Part shown: piece after piece, positions 8,862 through 17,819 of the stretch
Layout of the letters: every line of letters begins with the position of its first letter
How positions within the stretch are numbered: the first letter of the stretch is position 1
Source: Aquabacter spiritensis
GTDB lineage: Bacteria; Pseudomonadota; Alphaproteobacteria; Rhizobiales; Xanthobacteraceae
DNA: 64,000 bases
Assembly: GCF_004346185.1 (NCBI RefSeq)
Contig: NZ_SMAI01000002.1
Coordinates: 124,001-188,000 of the forward strand
Direction of reading: 5' to 3'
Notes under the pieces: generated by a model
The model's input: only the letters and a program-made list of their open reading frames with translations
The model's database searches: none
What the model was told of the DNA's origin: nothing
Program-made: the position numbers and the translations under genes

Positions 8862-10294
8862 CCACCACCGGGACTCCGCTCCACGACATCGCCGAATTGT
8901 CGGCGGCCACGTCGGGCACCGTGCGCGGCGTGCCGGGTGCGATCACCGGCGTCTCGATCGACACCCGCACGCTGGCGCCGGGCGACGCCTTCTTCGCGAT
9001 CACCGGGGACGCCAGCGACGGACATCTTTATGTCGGCCGCGCCCTGGAGAACGGGGCGGCCCTCGCCGTGGTGGCGCGCGACAAAGCGGACGGCTTTGCC
9101 CCGGATGCGCCGCTCCTCGTCGTCGCGGACGTGCTCGACGCGCTGGTCGCGACCGGAAAGGCGGCGCGCGCCCGGTCGGCGGCGCGGATCGCCGCAGTGA
9201 CCGGCTCGGTCGGCAAGACCACGACCAAGGAGGCGCTGCGCCTCGCGCTCTCGGCGGACGGCGAAACCCACGCCTCGGCGGCCTCCTACAACAATCATTG
9301 GGGGGTTCCGCTCTCGCTCGCCCGCCTGTCGCGCACGGCGCGCTACGGCGTGTTCGAGATCGGCATGAACCATCCCGGCGAGATCACGCCTTTGGTTCAA
9401 ATGGTGCGCCCGCACGTCGCCGTCGTGACGACGGTGGAACCCGTCCATATCGCCCAATTCTCCGGCATCGCGGCCATCGCCGACGCCAAGGCGGAGATTT
9501 TCGCGGGCGTCGAGCCCGGCGGCGCGGCGGTGCTCAATCTCGACAACCCGCATTTCGCCCGCCTCGCCGCGGCCGCGGCGGCCCGTGGGCTCGACGTGGT
9601 GACGTTCGGCGCGGCACCGCAGGCCGATGCCCGGCTGGTGGATCTCTGCCTCAAGGCCCATTGCTCGACGCTGGTCGCCGAGGTCCTGGGCACCCGGGTG
9701 ACGCTCAAGGTCGGCATGCCCGGCCGGCACATCGTGCAGAACGTGCTCGCGGTTCTCGCCGCCGCCCGCCTGCTCGGCGCCGACATCGCCCTCGCCGGAC
9801 TTGCTCTGGCGCGGCTGAAGCCGCCGCCCGGACGCGGCGTCCCGGTCGAACTTTCTCTGCCCGGCGGCAGCGCCACCCTGCTGGACGAGAGCTACAACGC
9901 CAATCCGGCTTCCATGCGCGCCGCCCTCGACGTGCTCAGCCGCACCCCGGTCGGGCCGCGCGGCCGCCGCATCGCGGTGCTCGGCGACATGCTGGAACTG
10001 GGCGAAGACGGCCCCGCGCATCATCGCGACCTCGCGGCGCCGATCGCCGCCGGCGGCATCGATCTCGTGTTCTGCTGTGGGCCGCTGATGCGCGGGCTGT
10101 GGCACGCCTTGCCAGCGGACCGTCGGGGAGGCTATGCGCCAGCATCCGACACTTTGGTGCCGATGCTCGCCGCAGCGATGCGCCCGGGCGACACGCTGAT
10201 GGTGAAGGGATCCAACGGCTCGCGCATGGGGCCGCTGGTGAAGGCGCTTGGGGAGCGCTTCCGCGCCCCCGACGGGGCGTTGCTCGAAGGATAG
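8858..10294 (+). CDS. murF: UDP-MurNAc-tripeptide:D-Ala-D-Ala ligase MurF
   Basis: Completes the cytoplasmic pentapeptide precursor. The 478-aa protein has the MurF P-loop GSVGKTT (116-122), the downstream [13 protein letters not shown] segment, and [10 protein letters not shown], all typical of MurF. The C-terminal ligase domain carries [11 protein letters not shown] and LGDMLELG. It is coupled to murE by a 4-bp overlap and followed by mraY after 4 bp, so the MurE-MurF-MraY steps are encoded in pathway order. Confidence 0.96.
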   Translation: MTTTGTPLHDIAELSAATSGTVRGVPGAITGVSIDTRTLAPGDAFFAITGDASDGHLYVGRALENGAALAVVARDKADGFAPDAPLLVVADVLDALVATGKAARARSAARIAAVTGSVGKTTTKEALRLALSADGETHASAASYNNHWGVPLSLARLSRTARYGVFEIGMNHPGEITPLVQMVRPHVAVVTTVEPVHIAQFSGIAAIADAKAEIFAGVEPGGAAVLNLDNPHFARLAAAAAARGLDVVTFGAAPQADARLVDLCLKAHCSTLVAEVLGTRVTLKVGMPGRHIVQNVLAVLAAARLLGADIALAGLALARLKPPPGRGVPVELSLPGGSATLLDESYNANPASMRAALDVLSRTPVGPRGRRIAVLGDMLELGEDGPAHHRDLAAPIAAGGIDLVFCCGPLMRGLWHALPADRRGGYAPASDTLVPMLAAAMRPGDTLMVKGSNGSRMGPLVKALGERFRAPDGALLEG

Positions 10295-10298
10295 TCCG

Positions 10299-11381
10299 AT
10301 GCTCCAGTGGCTCTCGCAACTCAGCGATGTCTTCCCCGGCCTCAACGTGTTCCGCTACATCACGTTCCGGACCGGGGGGGCGATCGTCACCGCCTTGCTG
10401 TTCGTCTTTCTGTTCGGGCCTTCGATCATCTCGGCGCTCAGGGTGCGGCAGGGCAAGGGCCAGCCGATCCGCTCCGACGGGCCGCAATCGCATCTTCTGA
10501 AGAAGGGCACGCCCACGATGGGCGGGCTGATGATCCTCTCCGGGCTCTTCGTCGCCGCTCTGCTCTGGGCGAATCTGTCCAACCCCTATGTCTGGGTGGT
10601 TCTCGGGGTCACGCTCGGCTTCGGCATGATCGGCTTCTACGACGATTATCTGAAGGTGACCAAGCAGACCCATGCCGGCTTTTCCGGCAAGGCGCGCCTC
10701 GCCGCCGAATTTCTGATCGGCGGGCTTGCGGTCGTCGCCTTCATGCATGTGGGCCGTGCCGATCTGTCCTCCTCGCTCGCCTTCCCCTTCTTCAAGGACC
10801 TGATGCTCGATCTGGGCTGGTTCTTCGTTCTGTTCGGCGCCTTCGTGATCGTCGCGGCGGGCAATGCGGTCAATCTCACGGACGGCCTCGACGGGCTCGC
10901 CATCGTCCCCGTGATGATCGCCGCCGGATCGTTCGGCGTGGTCACCTATCTCTCGGGCAATGTGGTGTTCTCGGATTATCTGCAGATCCATTACGTGGCG
11001 GGGGCGGGCGAACTCGCGGTGCTGTGCGGCGCGATCATCGGCGCCGGGCTGGGCTTCCTGTGGTTCAACGCGCCCCCCGCGCAGATCTTCATGGGCGATA
11101 CCGGCTCTCTAGCGCTGGGCGGCCTGCTCGGCGCGACCGCCGTGGCGATCAAGCACGAGATCGTGCTGGCGGTGATCGGCGGCCTGTTCGTGCTCGAGGC
11201 GGTGTCGGTGATCGTGCAGGTGATCTCGTTCCGCCTCACCGGCAAACGGGTGTTCAAGATGGCGCCCATCCACCACCATTTCGAGCAATTGGGCTGGACC
11301 GAGAGCCAGGTGGTGATCCGCTTCTGGATCGTCTCGGTCGTGCTGGCGCTGCTCGGCCTCGCCACTCTGAAGCTGCGCTGA
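10299..11381 (+). CDS. mraY: Phospho-MurNAc-pentapeptide translocase MraY
   Basis: Transfers phospho-MurNAc-pentapeptide to undecaprenyl phosphate, making lipid I. It is a polytopic inner-membrane enzyme of 360 aa, the standard length. Visible motifs are D115-D116 in [22 protein letters not shown], the [12 protein letters not shown] loop and the catalytic histidine cluster APIHHHFE. I start at ATG 10299, four bases after murF. The syntenic order stops here: murD does not follow directly. Confidence 0.96.
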   Translation: MLQWLSQLSDVFPGLNVFRYITFRTGGAIVTALLFVFLFGPSIISALRVRQGKGQPIRSDGPQSHLLKKGTPTMGGLMILSGLFVAALLWANLSNPYVWVVLGVTLGFGMIGFYDDYLKVTKQTHAGFSGKARLAAEFLIGGLAVVAFMHVGRADLSSSLAFPFFKDLMLDLGWFFVLFGAFVIVAAGNAVNLTDGLDGLAIVPVMIAAGSFGVVTYLSGNVVFSDYLQIHYVAGAGELAVLCGAIIGAGLGFLWFNAPPAQIFMGDTGSLALGGLLGATAVAIKHEIVLAVIGGLFVLEAVSVIVQVISFRLTGKRVFKMAPIHHHFEQLGWTESQVVIRFWIVSVVLALLGLATLKLR

Positions 11382-11510
11382 ACCTGGCGGCGGACGGCAG
11401 ATCCCCGGAGGCTGCGGCTCGCACGCGCGGGAGCGCCGATCGCGTCGCCCAACCGCGTCATTCGGCGGAACGTGCGCCGCGGCGGGCTTGAACCTGCGGG
11501 TCCGGACATG

Positions 11511-11542
11511 AAAAAGCCTCGCGTCCCTTCCAGGAGCGAGGC
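11511..11542 (-). terminator. Intrinsic terminator downstream of cspA
   Basis: On the minus strand a GCCTCGC/GCGAGGC stem (11542-11536 with 11522-11516) is followed at once by TTTTT (11515-11511), the form of a rho-independent terminator. It lies 136 bp after the cspA stop, so the cspA message would have a 3' tail of that length. The rest of the 11382-11677 gap shows no gene. Confidence 0.75.
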
Positions 11543-11677
11543 CATGTTTGCGGGCCGTTCGACCGGCGCCGACGTGGATCGGCGCGGGTGGCGGGCCTTG
11601 AGCCGCCGGATCGGGCTTGGAAACCAATCCGATCCAGGCGGGCTCTGCCGGCGACGCAGGGCGTCGCCAGCGCGAAA

Positions 11678-11890
11678 TCAGTCGATGACCTTGAGGTTCG
11701 CGGCGGACATCTTGCCGCTGCGCTGGTCGGCGACGAGATCGAAACCGATCTTCTGGCCTTCGTGCAGACCGGGCAGGCCGGCGCGCTCCACAGCGCTGAT
11801 ATGCACGAAAGCATCGCTGCCGCCGCCCTCAGGGGCGATGAAGCCGAAGCCTTTTTCGGAATTGAACCACTTGACGGTTCCCGTAGTCAT
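11678..11890 (-). CDS. cspA: Cold shock protein, CspA family
   Basis: A 70-residue single cold-shock domain. RNP1 is visible as KGFGFIAP (residues 13-20) and RNP2 as DAFVHISAV (26-34); W9 and the aromatic residues that stack on nucleic acid are conserved. Such proteins bind single-stranded RNA/DNA and melt RNA structure. The gene is monocistronic, with its own promoter, leader of about 140 nt and terminator. It sits on the strand opposite to the cell wall operon it interrupts. Cold inducibility is inferred from the leader, not shown. Confidence 0.93.
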   Translation of the reverse strand: MTTGTVKWFNSEKGFGFIAPEGGGSDAFVHISAVERAGLPGLHEGQKIGFDLVADQRSGKMSAANLKVID

Positions 11891-12034
11891 GGGAAACCCT
11901 TTCGTTTAGATATTGAATAGGTGCCCGCAAAACCAATCTGCGGATTGTCGAAATCGGATATTCTCGGCGGGAGACTTCAGCAGAAAGCTTCGTATTCGCG
12001 CAGACAATTCATCTGATCAGGGATCGACCGTCGG

Positions 12035-12085
12035 AAGATGAAGAGTTTGCAGACAGAAGTCAATTTTTATTATTTTTATTACGAT
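12035..12085 (-). promoter_or_regulatory. Probable cspA promoter with A/T-rich UP element
   Basis: Reading leftward, an A/T-only tract (about 12083-12064) precedes TTGACT (12063-12058); 17 bp further is CATCTT (12040-12035), a weak -10. Transcription would begin near 12028, leaving a leader of about 138 nt before ATG 11890. The tract is conspicuous in this GC-rich DNA and resembles a UP element. No base-level cold-box motif could be verified. Confidence 0.55.
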
Positions 12086-12140
12086 GGCGTGAAATCCCGC
12101 GCCGCGCAGCCGGTCAAATGACCTCGGTCAAATGAAGCCG

Positions 12141-12353
12141 TCAGCTCTCATTCGCCGTGGACGTGACCGCCTCGATCTGGCTTTCCTCCGCCACGCGCTC
12201 GAAAGCTTCTTGGGACGAGCGCAGCCGGTAGCGGCATTCGCCGTGCTCCGTCGGCATCAGGCCGACAATTTCGAACTCGGTGGCGGCCGAGCGATAGGCG
12301 GCGGAACGGTTCAGCAGGACCCGCGAACCCAGGCGGAATTTTGAGCTTGGCAT
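12141..12353 (-). CDS. Small conserved-type protein of unknown function
   Basis: A 70-residue acidic/basic mixed protein beginning MPSSKFRLGSRVLLNRSAAYR, with a central FEIVGLMPTEHGECRYRLRS and an ExRVAEESQIEAV end. The pattern (short beta-rich barrel-like start, then a Glu-rich helix) resembles small proteins common in Hyphomicrobiales that have no assigned role; I recall such homologues but cannot confirm. It lies upstream of cspA on the same strand, beyond the cspA promoter, and so is probably transcribed separately. Confidence 0.6.
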   Translation of the reverse strand: MPSSKFRLGSRVLLNRSAAYRSAATEFEIVGLMPTEHGECRYRLRSSQEAFERVAEESQIEAVTSTANES

Positions 12354-12788
12354 TCAGTCTTGATCTTTCGTTTGGACCGCCAGGGGCCGTCCAGAGCATT
12401 CGATGCCGCGTGGGGCGGGCTATCGAATCCTGCCTCGCGGGCGGAGACCCCACGACCGGCGCGTCACATTGTGCCGACAAAGATGGTCAAATGATGTGCG
12501 GGGGACGCGCGATCTGAAAAAACTTGGCGAAAGTCTCGCGCGGCATCGAAAAACGCTCCGATCGCGATCGAATATGCCCGAAATATTTCCGCTCCTGTTT
12601 TCGGTCGGGGTTTTTTTCCTTTCAATTTTTGGCCGAGCGGGAGATAATGCCGCCAAAGCCATGGTCGGACTGCGACCCGCTGGGTGCGTGATCGAACGCC
12701 GCGTGAGTCCGGGCCGCTTTGCGGAGCGCCGGCCACGGCCTTCCTCCGTGCCGCGGCTTACCGCCCGCGAATTGCATCGGATATTCCC
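12354..12788. other. 435-bp intergenic stretch without a supported gene
   Basis: Lies between divergent small genes, so it should hold both promoters. Visible features are a 12-bp perfect palindrome (CGATCGCGATCG, 12559-12570) and T-rich patches near 12598-12633. The frames running through it are short shadows with poor composition. No RNA gene could be supported. Confidence 0.5.
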
Positions 12789-13124
12789 ATGAGTCCCGCC
12801 GAACAGCGTCCCAAGCCCCTCTCCACCTCCGAGCGCCGCCGGCAGATCGAGGAATCGGTCGCGGTCGCGATGGACCGCTACAAGTCCGAGGGCGACTTGA
12901 TGCGGACGAAGACGGAACGCCTCAAGGCGCTGCGCGAGGCGCACCAGAGCGCCATGTCGGCCGAGGCCGCAGAAGGCAAGACCGCCAAGGCCCCCGCCAA
13001 GACCAGTGCCAGAGCCAACGAAAAGGCCGGCGTGACGCCGCCCAAGGCCGTGCGGAAAACCACTTCGGCCGCCGCCAAGCCGGCCGCCGACCCCGCGCGG
13101 AAGCGCCAGCCGGCCAAAGTCTGA
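12789..13124 (+). CDS. Small basic protein of unknown function
   Basis: A 111-aa protein starting MSPAEQRPKPLSTSERRRQIE at ATG 12789. The first half is a predicted helix rich in charged residues (RTKTERLKALREAHQSAM); the second half (about residues 60-111) is a disordered Lys/Ala/Pro tail resembling histone H1 or the tails of bacterial nucleic-acid-binding proteins. No domain is recognised. It could bind nucleic acid, but that is inference from composition only. It is followed after 142 bp by the CDF-like gene on the same strand. Confidence 0.55.
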   Translation: MSPAEQRPKPLSTSERRRQIEESVAVAMDRYKSEGDLMRTKTERLKALREAHQSAMSAEAAEGKTAKAPAKTSARANEKAGVTPPKAVRKTTSAAAKPAADPARKRQPAKV

Positions 13125-13266
13125 TCCGGTCCGGCGCGTCGCCGGGGTCCGCTTCGTCTCTCCCCGGCCGCCGCTCCGTTCGACCTGCCAGGCGGCGCGG
13201 GGTTTGCCTGGAAACCCGACCGGAAAGTTGCGAGGCTCTGCGCGTCGCTCCGTGCCGGATCCTCCG

Positions 13267-14184
13267 ATGTCCCATCCCTCCGCTGCGCTCGCGCCTCCGC
13301 TCGATCCTGCCGCCCGCGCCCGCGAGCGGTCGATGCTGCTGGCGGCCCTGTCCGATTTGGTCCTGATCGCGGGCCTGTTCGCCACCGGCCTCTGGGCCAA
13401 TTCGCTGATGATCCTCGCCGAGGGCGTGCGCGCGCTGCTCTTGGTGATGCTCGAATTCCTGCTGCTGCTCCTGCTGATGCGGATCCAGCGTGGGCGCACC
13501 CACGATTTCGATTACGGCGCCGGCAAGCTGGAACAGTTCGCCAATGCCGGGATCGGCACGGCGATGGGGCTGGCGGGTGTCTCCGTCGCGGTCGGCGCGG
13601 CCTATCGCTGGTTCCATCCGCCCGACCAGGCCGGGCTCGGGCTCGCATTCGCCGCGGCGGTGGGCGCTGCGAACCTGGTCCAGAACGCGGTGGTGTTCCG
13701 CGCCTTGTGGCTGGCGGGGCGCGACGGCGGCTCGGTGATCCTGACCGGCCAGGTGCGAACGCGCCTCGCCAAGCTCGTCTCCTCGGTGCTGGTCTTGATC
13801 GCGCTGCTGGTCAATCTCGTGTTCCAAGGCGGGCCGATCGGTCATATCGCCGAAGTGGCGGGCTCGGCCTTCGTTGCTTTCGTCATGCTCCAGCTCGCGG
13901 TCGCGATGTGGCGCGAAGCCCTGCCCTCACTGCTTGACCGCACCCTGGAGGAGCATCAGCAGCAGCGCATCAACCGCGCGCTGGCGGCCCATTTCGAGGC
14001 CTATGACAGCCTGTTCGCCGTTCGCTCGCGCCTCTCGGGCAACACGCCTCATGTCGAGATCGAACTCGGCTTCGGCCCGGAGCGGACCATGGCCGATGTG
14101 CAGGCGGTCGCGGACGCGGTGAAGGGGGCGGTGGTCGCGCTCATTCCAGGCGCGGTGGTGACGGTGGTGCCCCGGGCGCTGTAA
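13267..14184 (+). CDS. Divergent cation diffusion facilitator (CDF) paralogue
   Basis: A 305-aa membrane protein with about five to six transmembrane segments (first at about 24-42) and a C-terminal cytosolic ferredoxin-like domain (about 220-305, VEIELGFGPERTM), the CDF architecture. The loop THDFDYGAGKLEQFANAG matches the CDF segment after TM3. However, the helices that normally carry the metal-binding Asp/His (TM2 and TM5) read ILAEGVRALLLVM and LTGQVRTRLAKLVSS, lacking the usual D/H pattern. It may transport by a changed site or have another role. Start chosen at ATG 13267. Confidence 0.7.
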   Translation: MSHPSAALAPPLDPAARARERSMLLAALSDLVLIAGLFATGLWANSLMILAEGVRALLLVMLEFLLLLLLMRIQRGRTHDFDYGAGKLEQFANAGIGTAMGLAGVSVAVGAAYRWFHPPDQAGLGLAFAAAVGAANLVQNAVVFRALWLAGRDGGSVILTGQVRTRLAKLVSSVLVLIALLVNLVFQGGPIGHIAEVAGSAFVAFVMLQLAVAMWREALPSLLDRTLEEHQQQRINRALAAHFEAYDSLFAVRSRLSGNTPHVEIELGFGPERTMADVQAVADAVKGAVVALIPGAVVTVVPRAL

Positions 14185-14314
14185 GGCCGGGCGCTCCGCG
14201 ACCGACGCGGCGAGGATTTCGTGGAGCGCCGCGCGGCCGGCCTGCGGGGGATCTTCCCTTCGCGCCGCGCGCGCTCTACGTCTCCGGTAGCTTCCTTGTC
14301 GCGCCGGCACCGCC

Positions 14315-15703
14315 ATGATTCCCGTTTCCAGCTTCAACGACCGCACCGTCGCCGTGTTCGGGCTCGGCGGCTCCGGCCTCGCCACCGCGCAGGCGCTGAT
14401 CGAAGGCGGCGCCCGGGTCGTCGCCGACGATGACGGCGCCGCCGGCCGCGCCAAGGCCGAGGCGGCGGGGCTCCCGCTCGGCGATCTGAAGACCGCGGAC
14501 TGGCGCACATTTTCCGCGCTGGTTCTGTCGCCGGGCGTGCCGCTCACCCATCCGGAGCCGCATTGGACGGTGCGGAGGGCGCGGGAGGCCGGGATCGAGG
14601 TGATCGGCGACATCGAACTGTTCTGCCGCGAGCGCAGGGCGCACGCCCGCCACTCCCCGTTCGCCGCCATCACCGGCACCAACGGCAAGTCGACCACCAC
14701 GGCCCTCCTCGCGCATCTGCTGCGCAAGGGCGGGCGCGACGTCCAGATGGGCGGCAATATCGGCATCCCCATCCTCGCGCTCGCGCCGCCGGCCGGCCGG
14801 CGGGTGCATGTGGTGGAATGCTCCTCCTACCAGATCGACCTCGCCCCGAGCCTCGATCCCTCGGTCGGAATCCATCTCAACCTGACGCCCGACCATCTCG
14901 ACCGCCACGGCACGATCGAGGCCTATGCCGCGATCAAGGAGCAGCTCATCGCCGGCGTCGAGCGCGGCGGCAGCGCGGTGATCGGGGTGGACGACGCCTT
15001 TTCGGTCGCGATCGCCGACCGGGCGGAGCGGGCCGGGACCCATGTCGTGCGGATCTCGGTGACCCGTCCGCTCGCCGACGGCGTCTGGCGCGACGGCACC
15101 GACCTCGTGGTAAGCGCGGCGGGGGCCGAGAGCTTCCGGCTTCCGCTCGCCGGCATCGCGTCGCTGCGCGGCGTCCACAACGCCCAGAACGCGGCGGCGG
15201 CCTTCGCGGCGGCGCGCGCGCTCGGCCTCGCGCCGGAGGTGATCCTGGTCGCGCTGCGCAGCTTTCCGGGGCTCGCCCACCGCATGGAGGAGGTCGGCCG
15301 CAAGGACGGCGTGCTGTTCGTCAATGACAGCAAGGCGACCAATGCCGATGCCGCGGAGCGCGCGCTGTCATCCTTCGACGACGTGTTCTGGATCGCCGGG
15401 GGCAAGGCGAAGGCCGGCGGCATCGCCCCGCTGGCGCCGCTCTTCCCCAGGATCCGCAAGGCCTATCTGATCGGCGAGGCGGCGCCGGACTTCGCCCGCA
15501 CCCTCGCGGACGTGCCGCACGATTTGTCCGGGACGCTGGAGGCCGCGCTCGCCGCCGCCGCGCGGGACGCCGCCGCGGCGGGGCGCGCGCAGGCCGTGGT
15601 GCTGCTCTCGCCGGCCTGCGCCTCGTTCGATCAGTTCGCCAATTTCGAGGCGCGGGGCGACGCCTTCCGCGCCCTCGTGCGGGCGCTGCCGGGCATCGGC
15701 TGA
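14315..15703 (+). CDS. murD: UDP-MurNAc-L-alanine:D-glutamate ligase MurD
   Basis: Adds D-glutamate to UDP-MurNAc-L-Ala in the cytosol. The 462-aa sequence opens with the Rossmann motif [15 protein letters not shown], has the P-loop GTNGKS (121-126), the [12 protein letters not shown] segment and the C-terminal [16 protein letters not shown]. It is the last cell wall gene here: ftsW, murG and murC, which usually follow, are absent, and the next gene points the other way. It is separated from mraY by about 2.9 kb. Confidence 0.95.
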   Translation: MIPVSSFNDRTVAVFGLGGSGLATAQALIEGGARVVADDDGAAGRAKAEAAGLPLGDLKTADWRTFSALVLSPGVPLTHPEPHWTVRRAREAGIEVIGDIELFCRERRAHARHSPFAAITGTNGKSTTTALLAHLLRKGGRDVQMGGNIGIPILALAPPAGRRVHVVECSSYQIDLAPSLDPSVGIHLNLTPDHLDRHGTIEAYAAIKEQLIAGVERGGSAVIGVDDAFSVAIADRAERAGTHVVRISVTRPLADGVWRDGTDLVVSAAGAESFRLPLAGIASLRGVHNAQNAAAAFAAARALGLAPEVILVALRSFPGLAHRMEEVGRKDGVLFVNDSKATNADAAERALSSFDDVFWIAGGKAKAGGIAPLAPLFPRIRKAYLIGEAAPDFARTLADVPHDLSGTLEAALAAAARDAAAAGRAQAVVLLSPACASFDQFANFEARGDAFRALVRALPGIG

Positions 15704-15718
15704 GCGCCCGTCACCGCC

Positions 15719-16507
15719 TCACGGGACGAGCTTCTGATAGGTGTTCTTCAGTTCGTCCTGGATCACCGTCGCCTTGCCCTCCGCCTTCAGCAGCAGGGTA
15801 TCGGCCGGCGTGACGGCCGAATAGGTCCAGCCCGCGGGCGGCTTCAGCCGTTCGCCGAGCTTGGGCAGATCGGCATAGGACAAGGTCGGGTCGACGATCT
15901 GCGCATAGGCCTGCATCACATAGACCGTCCCGTCGGGCGCCTTGAGCTGGAAGGTCGGCTTGCCGGCATCGAACTGGTAGACCGTCTCGCGGTCGATCGT
16001 GTGCTCGGAATAGGGCTTTTCCTGCAGTTCGAAAAGCGAGAGCTTGACCTCCGCCCGGCTCTCGAAGGTGATGCCGTTCAGCGTCAGGAGTTCGCCCTTG
16101 GCGGTTGCGCCCTTCGGGATGATGCGGTCCATGAGGAAATGGCGCGGCCCGTTCATGATCACGGTGACGGCGCCGAACTGCTTGCGCAAGGCGGGTTCCG
16201 ACAGTCCCGCCCAGGCCGCCTGCGGGCAGTCATTGTGGCCGATCGTGCTGTAGACGGTCGCCTCGAGCCCGCGCAGCGAGAGAAGGATGGGCAGGATCTC
16301 GCAATAGCGGGCATCCCGCAGCTCCGGGCGCGGCGCGGAGGCCGCCTGCACGGCCGCCGCCTGCACGGCCGCCGCCGGCGCGGGTGGCGCGGCGGGCGTC
16401 TGCGGCGCTGCCGTTTGTGGTGCGGATGCTTGCGGTGCGGGCGTTTGCGCGAGCGCGCTCAGGGCCGATGCAGCCAGAGCGATCCCGCCGAAGAGCCAAG
16501 CTTTCAT
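15719..16507 (-). CDS. Exported protein of unknown function with Ala/Gln/Pro-rich linker
   Basis: A 262-aa protein with a clear Sec signal (MKAWLFGGIALAASALSALA, cleavage near residue 20), then a low-complexity linker (about 21-60) of PQTAAPQ and AVQAA units, encoded by a duplicated 15-bp sequence. The globular part (about 62-262) begins with LRDARYCEILPILLS and contains two cysteines. It has beta-rich segments such as FQLKAPDGTVYVMQAYAQIVDPTLSY. No family is named with confidence. Location is probably periplasmic. Start chosen at ATG 16507 because it gives the signal peptide. Confidence 0.65.
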   Translation of the reverse strand: MKAWLFGGIALAASALSALAQTPAPQASAPQTAAPQTPAAPPAPAAAVQAAAVQAASAPRPELRDARYCEILPILLSLRGLEATVYSTIGHNDCPQAAWAGLSEPALRKQFGAVTVIMNGPRHFLMDRIIPKGATAKGELLTLNGITFESRAEVKLSLFELQEKPYSEHTIDRETVYQFDAGKPTFQLKAPDGTVYVMQAYAQIVDPTLSYADLPKLGERLKPPAGWTYSAVTPADTLLLKAEGKATVIQDELKNTYQKLVP

Positions 16508-16841
16508 ATCCCCTCCTCCGGCACGCCGGCCACAGCGCAGCGTGAACGTATCGGTTCGGGCGGACATTATGAGCGCGACGCGATCCACGGAAGGGGCGCG
16601 CGCCTCGCGGCCAAAAAACGCCAGGCGCGGCGCAGGGGCGCACCGGAACTCCATGCAGATCCTGCAGATCGATCGCGAGGGTGTCGCCCTCGACCCTTGG
16701 ATATGGGGCGGTTTGGGAGCGCGAGACGGTGGGTGGGCCCCGATTCGGGGTGGGCCGGCCCGGTGACGCACGGGCGGCAAAAGCCTTGTTCCCGCCGCCC
16801 GGGCATGGCACCTCCTCCCGGTCCGAAACGGGAGCCGGCCT
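16508..16841. other. 334-bp divergent intergenic region
   Basis: Separates the exported-protein gene (minus) from the HAD gene (plus), and must hold both promoters. A short inverted repeat CCCCGA/TCGGGG occurs near 16738-16750. No convincing -35/-10 pair and no RNA gene were found by eye. Confidence 0.45.
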
Positions 16842-17732
16842 ATGGTGCAGGAAGAGAACACCGCCTTCGTGGCGCCGCAGCGGGTCGCGGGGCTCGCCGA
16901 GCTGGCGGAGGGCTACGACCTCATCCTGTGCGACGTCTGGGGCGTGGTGCATAACGGCCTGACCGCCTTTCCCGCCGCCTGCGACGCGCTGAGCCGCGCC
17001 CGCGCAGGCGGGGCGAGCGTCATCCTGGTGTCGAATGCGCCGCGGCCTTCGGGCTTCATCGTCACCATGCTGGACCGGCTGGGCGTGCCGCGCGGCGCCT
17101 ATGACCGGATCGTCACGTCGGGCGACGTGACCCGGTCGGTGCTCGCCGCCCGCCCCGGCGTGCAGATTTTCCACCTCGGCCCGCCGCGCGACATCGGCAC
17201 GTTCGACGGGCTCGACCTCGTCGTCGGGCCGCTGAGTGCGGCCGAACTCGTGGTCTGCACCGGCCTGTTCGACGATGAGACCGAGACGCCGCTCGATTAT
17301 GCCGAGCGGCTCGCCGACATGCACGCGCGCGATCTCACTTTCGTCTGCGCCAATCCCGATCTGGTGGTGGAGCGCGGCGCCAAGCTGGTCTATTGCGCCG
17401 GGGCGATCGCCAAACTCTATGACGAAATGGGTGGCCGGACGCATTATTGCGGCAAGCCGCACCGCCCGATCTACGAAACCGCTCTGGCGGAGGCCGCCGC
17501 GGTGCGCGGCGGTCCGGTGGGCGAAGGCCGGGTGCTGTGCATCGGCGATGCCCTGCGGACCGACATTATCGGCGCCACCGCCGCCGGCTTCGACAGCCTG
17601 TTCATCGCCTCCGGCATCCATGCCGAGGAGCTGAACGCCCAGGAGGGCGCCGAGCCGAGCCTCGAGGCGCTCGCCAACCTGTTTTCCGGCCATGCCCACC
17701 CGCGCGGCGTGATGCCGCGTCTCGCCTGGTGA
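16842..17732 (+). CDS. HAD-IIA (TIGR01459-type) sugar-phosphatase-like hydrolase
   Basis: A 296-aa HAD phosphatase of subfamily IIA. Motif I is D31-V-W-G-V (CDVWGVVHNG), motif II is the VSNAPRPS segment, motif III the lysine in CGKPHRPIYE, and motif IV GDALRTDIIGA. The Asp nucleophile would form a phospho-aspartate with an unidentified phosphorylated metabolite. Members of this subgroup commonly sit beside ribF in Hyphomicrobiales, as here, so a link to flavin nucleotide or sugar phosphate turnover is possible but unproven. Confidence 0.85.
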   Translation: MVQEENTAFVAPQRVAGLAELAEGYDLILCDVWGVVHNGLTAFPAACDALSRARAGGASVILVSNAPRPSGFIVTMLDRLGVPRGAYDRIVTSGDVTRSVLAARPGVQIFHLGPPRDIGTFDGLDLVVGPLSAAELVVCTGLFDDETETPLDYAERLADMHARDLTFVCANPDLVVERGAKLVYCAGAIAKLYDEMGGRTHYCGKPHRPIYETALAEAAAVRGGPVGEGRVLCIGDALRTDIIGATAAGFDSLFIASGIHAEELNAQEGAEPSLEALANLFSGHAHPRGVMPRLAW

Positions 17733-17819
17733 GCGCCGGCGCGGGCGCGCGCCGCTTGACGCTTGCGGAGGCCTGCGCGAAGGGTGGCGTCGCCCGCCCC
17801 TCTCCGGCCCGATCTGCCG

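Noticed and set aside
12395-12440. A T-loop-like hairpin resembling part of a tRNA (TATCGAATCC)
   Set aside because: The stem does not pair properly and no acceptor, D or anticodon arm can be built around it.
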